Shown here one piece after another: positions 61,744 to 64,000 of a stretch of 64,000 bases of DNA. Position 1 is the first letter of the stretch, and every line of letters begins with the position of its first letter. Location: NCBI RefSeq assembly GCF_000234665.1, contig NC_018329.1:248001-312000 (forward strand). The letters run 5' to 3'. The DNA comes from Leishmania mexicana MHOM/GT/2001/U1103 (Eukaryota; Euglenozoa; Kinetoplastea; Trypanosomatida; Trypanosomatidae). The notes beneath the pieces were generated by a model, which saw only the letters and a program-made list of their open reading frames with translations, did no database searches and was not told where the DNA came from. A program made the translations under genes and the position numbers.

Positions 61744-64000
61744 AAAGGAATCGACAAGTGTTCATATCTCTTCTGCGTGTTTACATGTGCGCGCGTGTCT
61801 CACTTCGTGCCTTTTATTTTTATGTGATGTTGGCGTCTTGATGCTTTCATCATACCTCTGATGATGATATAGTCAGGTGAGCGGTTTTCCTTCTGATGTG
61901 GCCCGTAAGCGTCTGTGTGCTGTTCGCTCGGCAGCGCGGCAGACGACCTGCGAAGCTGCAGACTCTTCTGCTGTCCTAGTGCTCCCTCCCGCGCCGCTCA
62001 AGCTGGCGGTGAAGTAGTCGTCTCACCCGTGTCTCTGCGCATGAATGTGTGTGCGTGCGGTGCATTCGCCCGTGTGTCGGCGTCCCCCTGCCGCACGAGT
62101 ACAGTTTGGAGGGACTAAAAAAAGGCGAAGGCAAGGCAACAAGGGAGCGCGGCGGGTGTGGGCGAGAAGGATGGAAAGGAGAAGATGATGCCCCCGCTCG
62201 GCGTAGATGGCGAAGGGTGAGGTGAGCGGAACGAAAGGGAGGGGACGCAGAGGAGGTGAGACGGTGACCTGCGCTAGCTTAGCGCCTTATTATTATTAAT
62301 GTATGCCCTGTTTTGCTCTGCTTTTTTTTGTCATCGATTTATGCATTGGGGTGGCATAGCGCTCCACCCCACCCCGGCCTGGACAGGGCGTGGGGAAAGG
62401 GGGGAGAGGGGCGAGAGAAAGAGAGAAAGGGAGGGAGGACGTTGCTGTGTGCGAGCGATACACGAGGGCATATACGTCCCCCACTCCACCCACCCCCCTC
62501 CCACCACCCCTCCGCTCCCTCCTCTCTCCTCCCTCGGAACAAGGCCAACACGCGCACCGGCAGGCGCACACACGCATGCATTTTACCGCACGCTTGCATC
62601 ATTGTGTGCATGTATATGTTTATACGGGTGTGTACCTCTGCTGCGACACGAAAAGGAACACGTCTGTTTTCTTTTTTTTTTGCGCTCTTCCTACACACAC
62701 ACACACACACACGCACACCTTCCACTCCACCAGTGCCTTCACATGGCTCCTCGTATCACCACCAACCCTATGTGTCTCCTCTCTCTCTCTCTCTGTGTGC
62801 GCGTTGCTCTGGCCTACGCATGTTGCTTCATGAGTTGTTGCCCCTTCGCCAATGCGCCGTATCTTTTTTTTTCCCTCCAGGCGAGTGTGTGCGGGTGTTG
62901 TGTGCGCGTCTTCTCCCCCTCCCTCTCCCCACCCCTGCCCCTTGCCGGTCATTATCTTCTCTCCCTCTCCCCTCACGTCTACCTCTCCGTGGAAACAGGT
63001 TTATGACGCGTGTACATGCCAATATACATACATATGTATGTGTGCGTGTGCCGAAGTGTATTGTGTAGGGCCTACGTTGCATCATCGTCATCTCACCTCT
63101 CCTTCCTCCGCCATGGCGGTGATGCGGCACGTGAGCCACGCTCCCGTCTGCTGCCTCACGCCTGGCCTGTACTGTCATAGTCATCGCCTCTCCTGTTCCC
63201 GAATTGCTCTTTGTTCTTTGCTGTTTTCTGCGCGTGGGTGTGGGTGGGTGTTCGTGCGTGTGTCTGTGTGTGGTCTTGTGTGCTCTCCACACTCCCCCCT
63301 CCCCCTCCCCCTTTTCTTCTTCTTCCTGATGGGTACGCTGTTGTTATGGCCCTCGTCCCTCGTCCTTCCCCCACCCTCACCCTCACCCCCGCTTCTCTTT
63401 CCCACCCGTTGGACCCTTGGTCCACTCACCACGTGCGCCTTCCCGCACACGCACAAGGAGAGTGCACAACGAAGGAAAGGACGAAAGTTTATTGTGCGCC
63501 CAAACACAAAAAAAACAAGGCGATGAGGGCGCGGAGGTGGAGGGTCAGCAGTGTGAAGAGTGATCGATGTGTGCACGACTACGTGACTGCTTCTCCCCAT
63601 CCCCCTCCCTCTTGAAGGTAATCCGCACGCATACGCGTGCACCCGCGTGTCCTTGAGCGCTCCTCTTCTCACGCACTGGCATTTCTCCCTCCCCTCGCTT
63701 CTTCTCTTGTGTGTCACCATGGGTGCTTGGACGGTGTGTGTTGCATGTCTGGGCTTAATGTCTCCCTGCCCGCTTTTTCTGTTTTCTTTCCTCAATCTCT
63801 CTCTCCCCTCCCCCTCCCCCTGTGGGCCTCCATTGCTCTTGCATGTGCATGTGTGCGTGTGTCTTGCTGATCTCTCCACACGTTCCCTCCCTCTCTTCCC
63901 TAGTCGACGCCTTTCCTTTTTTGTTTGTTTGGGGCTTTCCATCTCTCGTGTCTTCCTCCCCCCTCGGTTGCGGTCTGCGCCCAGCTCCTCTCTGCTTGTC

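Larger units (their letters stand above)
60387..64000 (+). other. Intergenic/3'-UTR region to the right edge
   Basis: 3.6 kb with no supported gene. It contains a CA repeat (60784-60813), a TGCGTG hexanucleotide repeat (60838-60868), SIDER-like copy 4 (61180-61743), and CT/TG-rich sequence to the edge. The next gene of the array must begin beyond the window. Confidence 0.65.

Noticed and set aside
1..64000. CRISPR arrays, bacterial-type operons or prokaryotic insertion sequences
   Set aside because: The tandem repeats are simple microsatellites without spacers, and every recognised gene is eukaryotic; the organism type makes such features unlikely.

Overview
The window looks like nuclear DNA of a kinetoplastid, almost certainly a Leishmania-type trypanosomatid. 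Coding regions are intronless, GC-rich and grouped into two same-strand arrays. They are separated by long pyrimidine-rich, microsatellite-laden intergenic stretches, with polypyrimidine/AG trans-splice acceptors just before several ATGs. Four copies of a ~0.55 kb degenerate repeat resembling SIDER retroposons are present. From memory, a tandem eIF5A pair followed by a DNA-repair helicase and a PP2C matches chromosome 25 of Leishmania; I cannot name the species from sequence alone.

Layout. Left array, minus strand, read right to left from about 7.66 kb: a 182-aa unknown, a 278-aa unknown, a thioredoxin-domain protein, a SCAMP-like four-TM protein, and a short open frame at the extreme left edge. 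These genes sit only ~430-510 bp apart. Positions 7656-9113 form a divergent strand-switch region, the expected place for RNA polymerase II initiation in both directions. Right array, plus strand: two identical eIF5A genes, a SNF2/RING helicase of the RAD5/RAD16 type with a PARP-type zinc finger, PP2C, a divergent Skp1-like protein, two tandem paralogous Cys-rich single-TM proteins with Tyr/Pro-rich tails, a large ankyrin/multi-TM protein, a Zim17-type mitochondrial zinc-finger protein, a giant cyclin, prefoldin subunit 4, a TPR/F-box/Tubby-like (LOR) protein, and a PH-domain protein. A 38-codon microprotein candidate lies between the TM paralogs and the ankyrin protein. Spacing in the right array is far larger, up to 6.4 kb.

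Repeats. Copies 1 (2.03-2.59 kb) and 2 (10.58-10.97 kb) are in the same orientation, share a 277-bp block that I read as identical, and flank the strand-switch region. Copies 3 (48.3-48.9 kb) and 4 (61.2-61.7 kb) are inverted relative to each other and differ at about eight positions. Both pairs are plausible substrates for the repeat-driven circular and linear amplification known in Leishmania. The eIF5A genes are also identical over the CDS plus 18 bp upstream but diverge completely at the stop codon, a clear homogenisation footprint.

Functionally the genes are mostly housekeeping: translation elongation, DNA repair, phosphatase and cyclin signalling, cytoskeletal and mitochondrial chaperoning, membrane traffic. 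As usual for polycistronic units, neighbours need not share a pathway. One tentative link is the Skp1-like protein and the F-box/Tubby-like protein in the same array. I saw no tRNA, rRNA, CRISPR or virus-derived gene.
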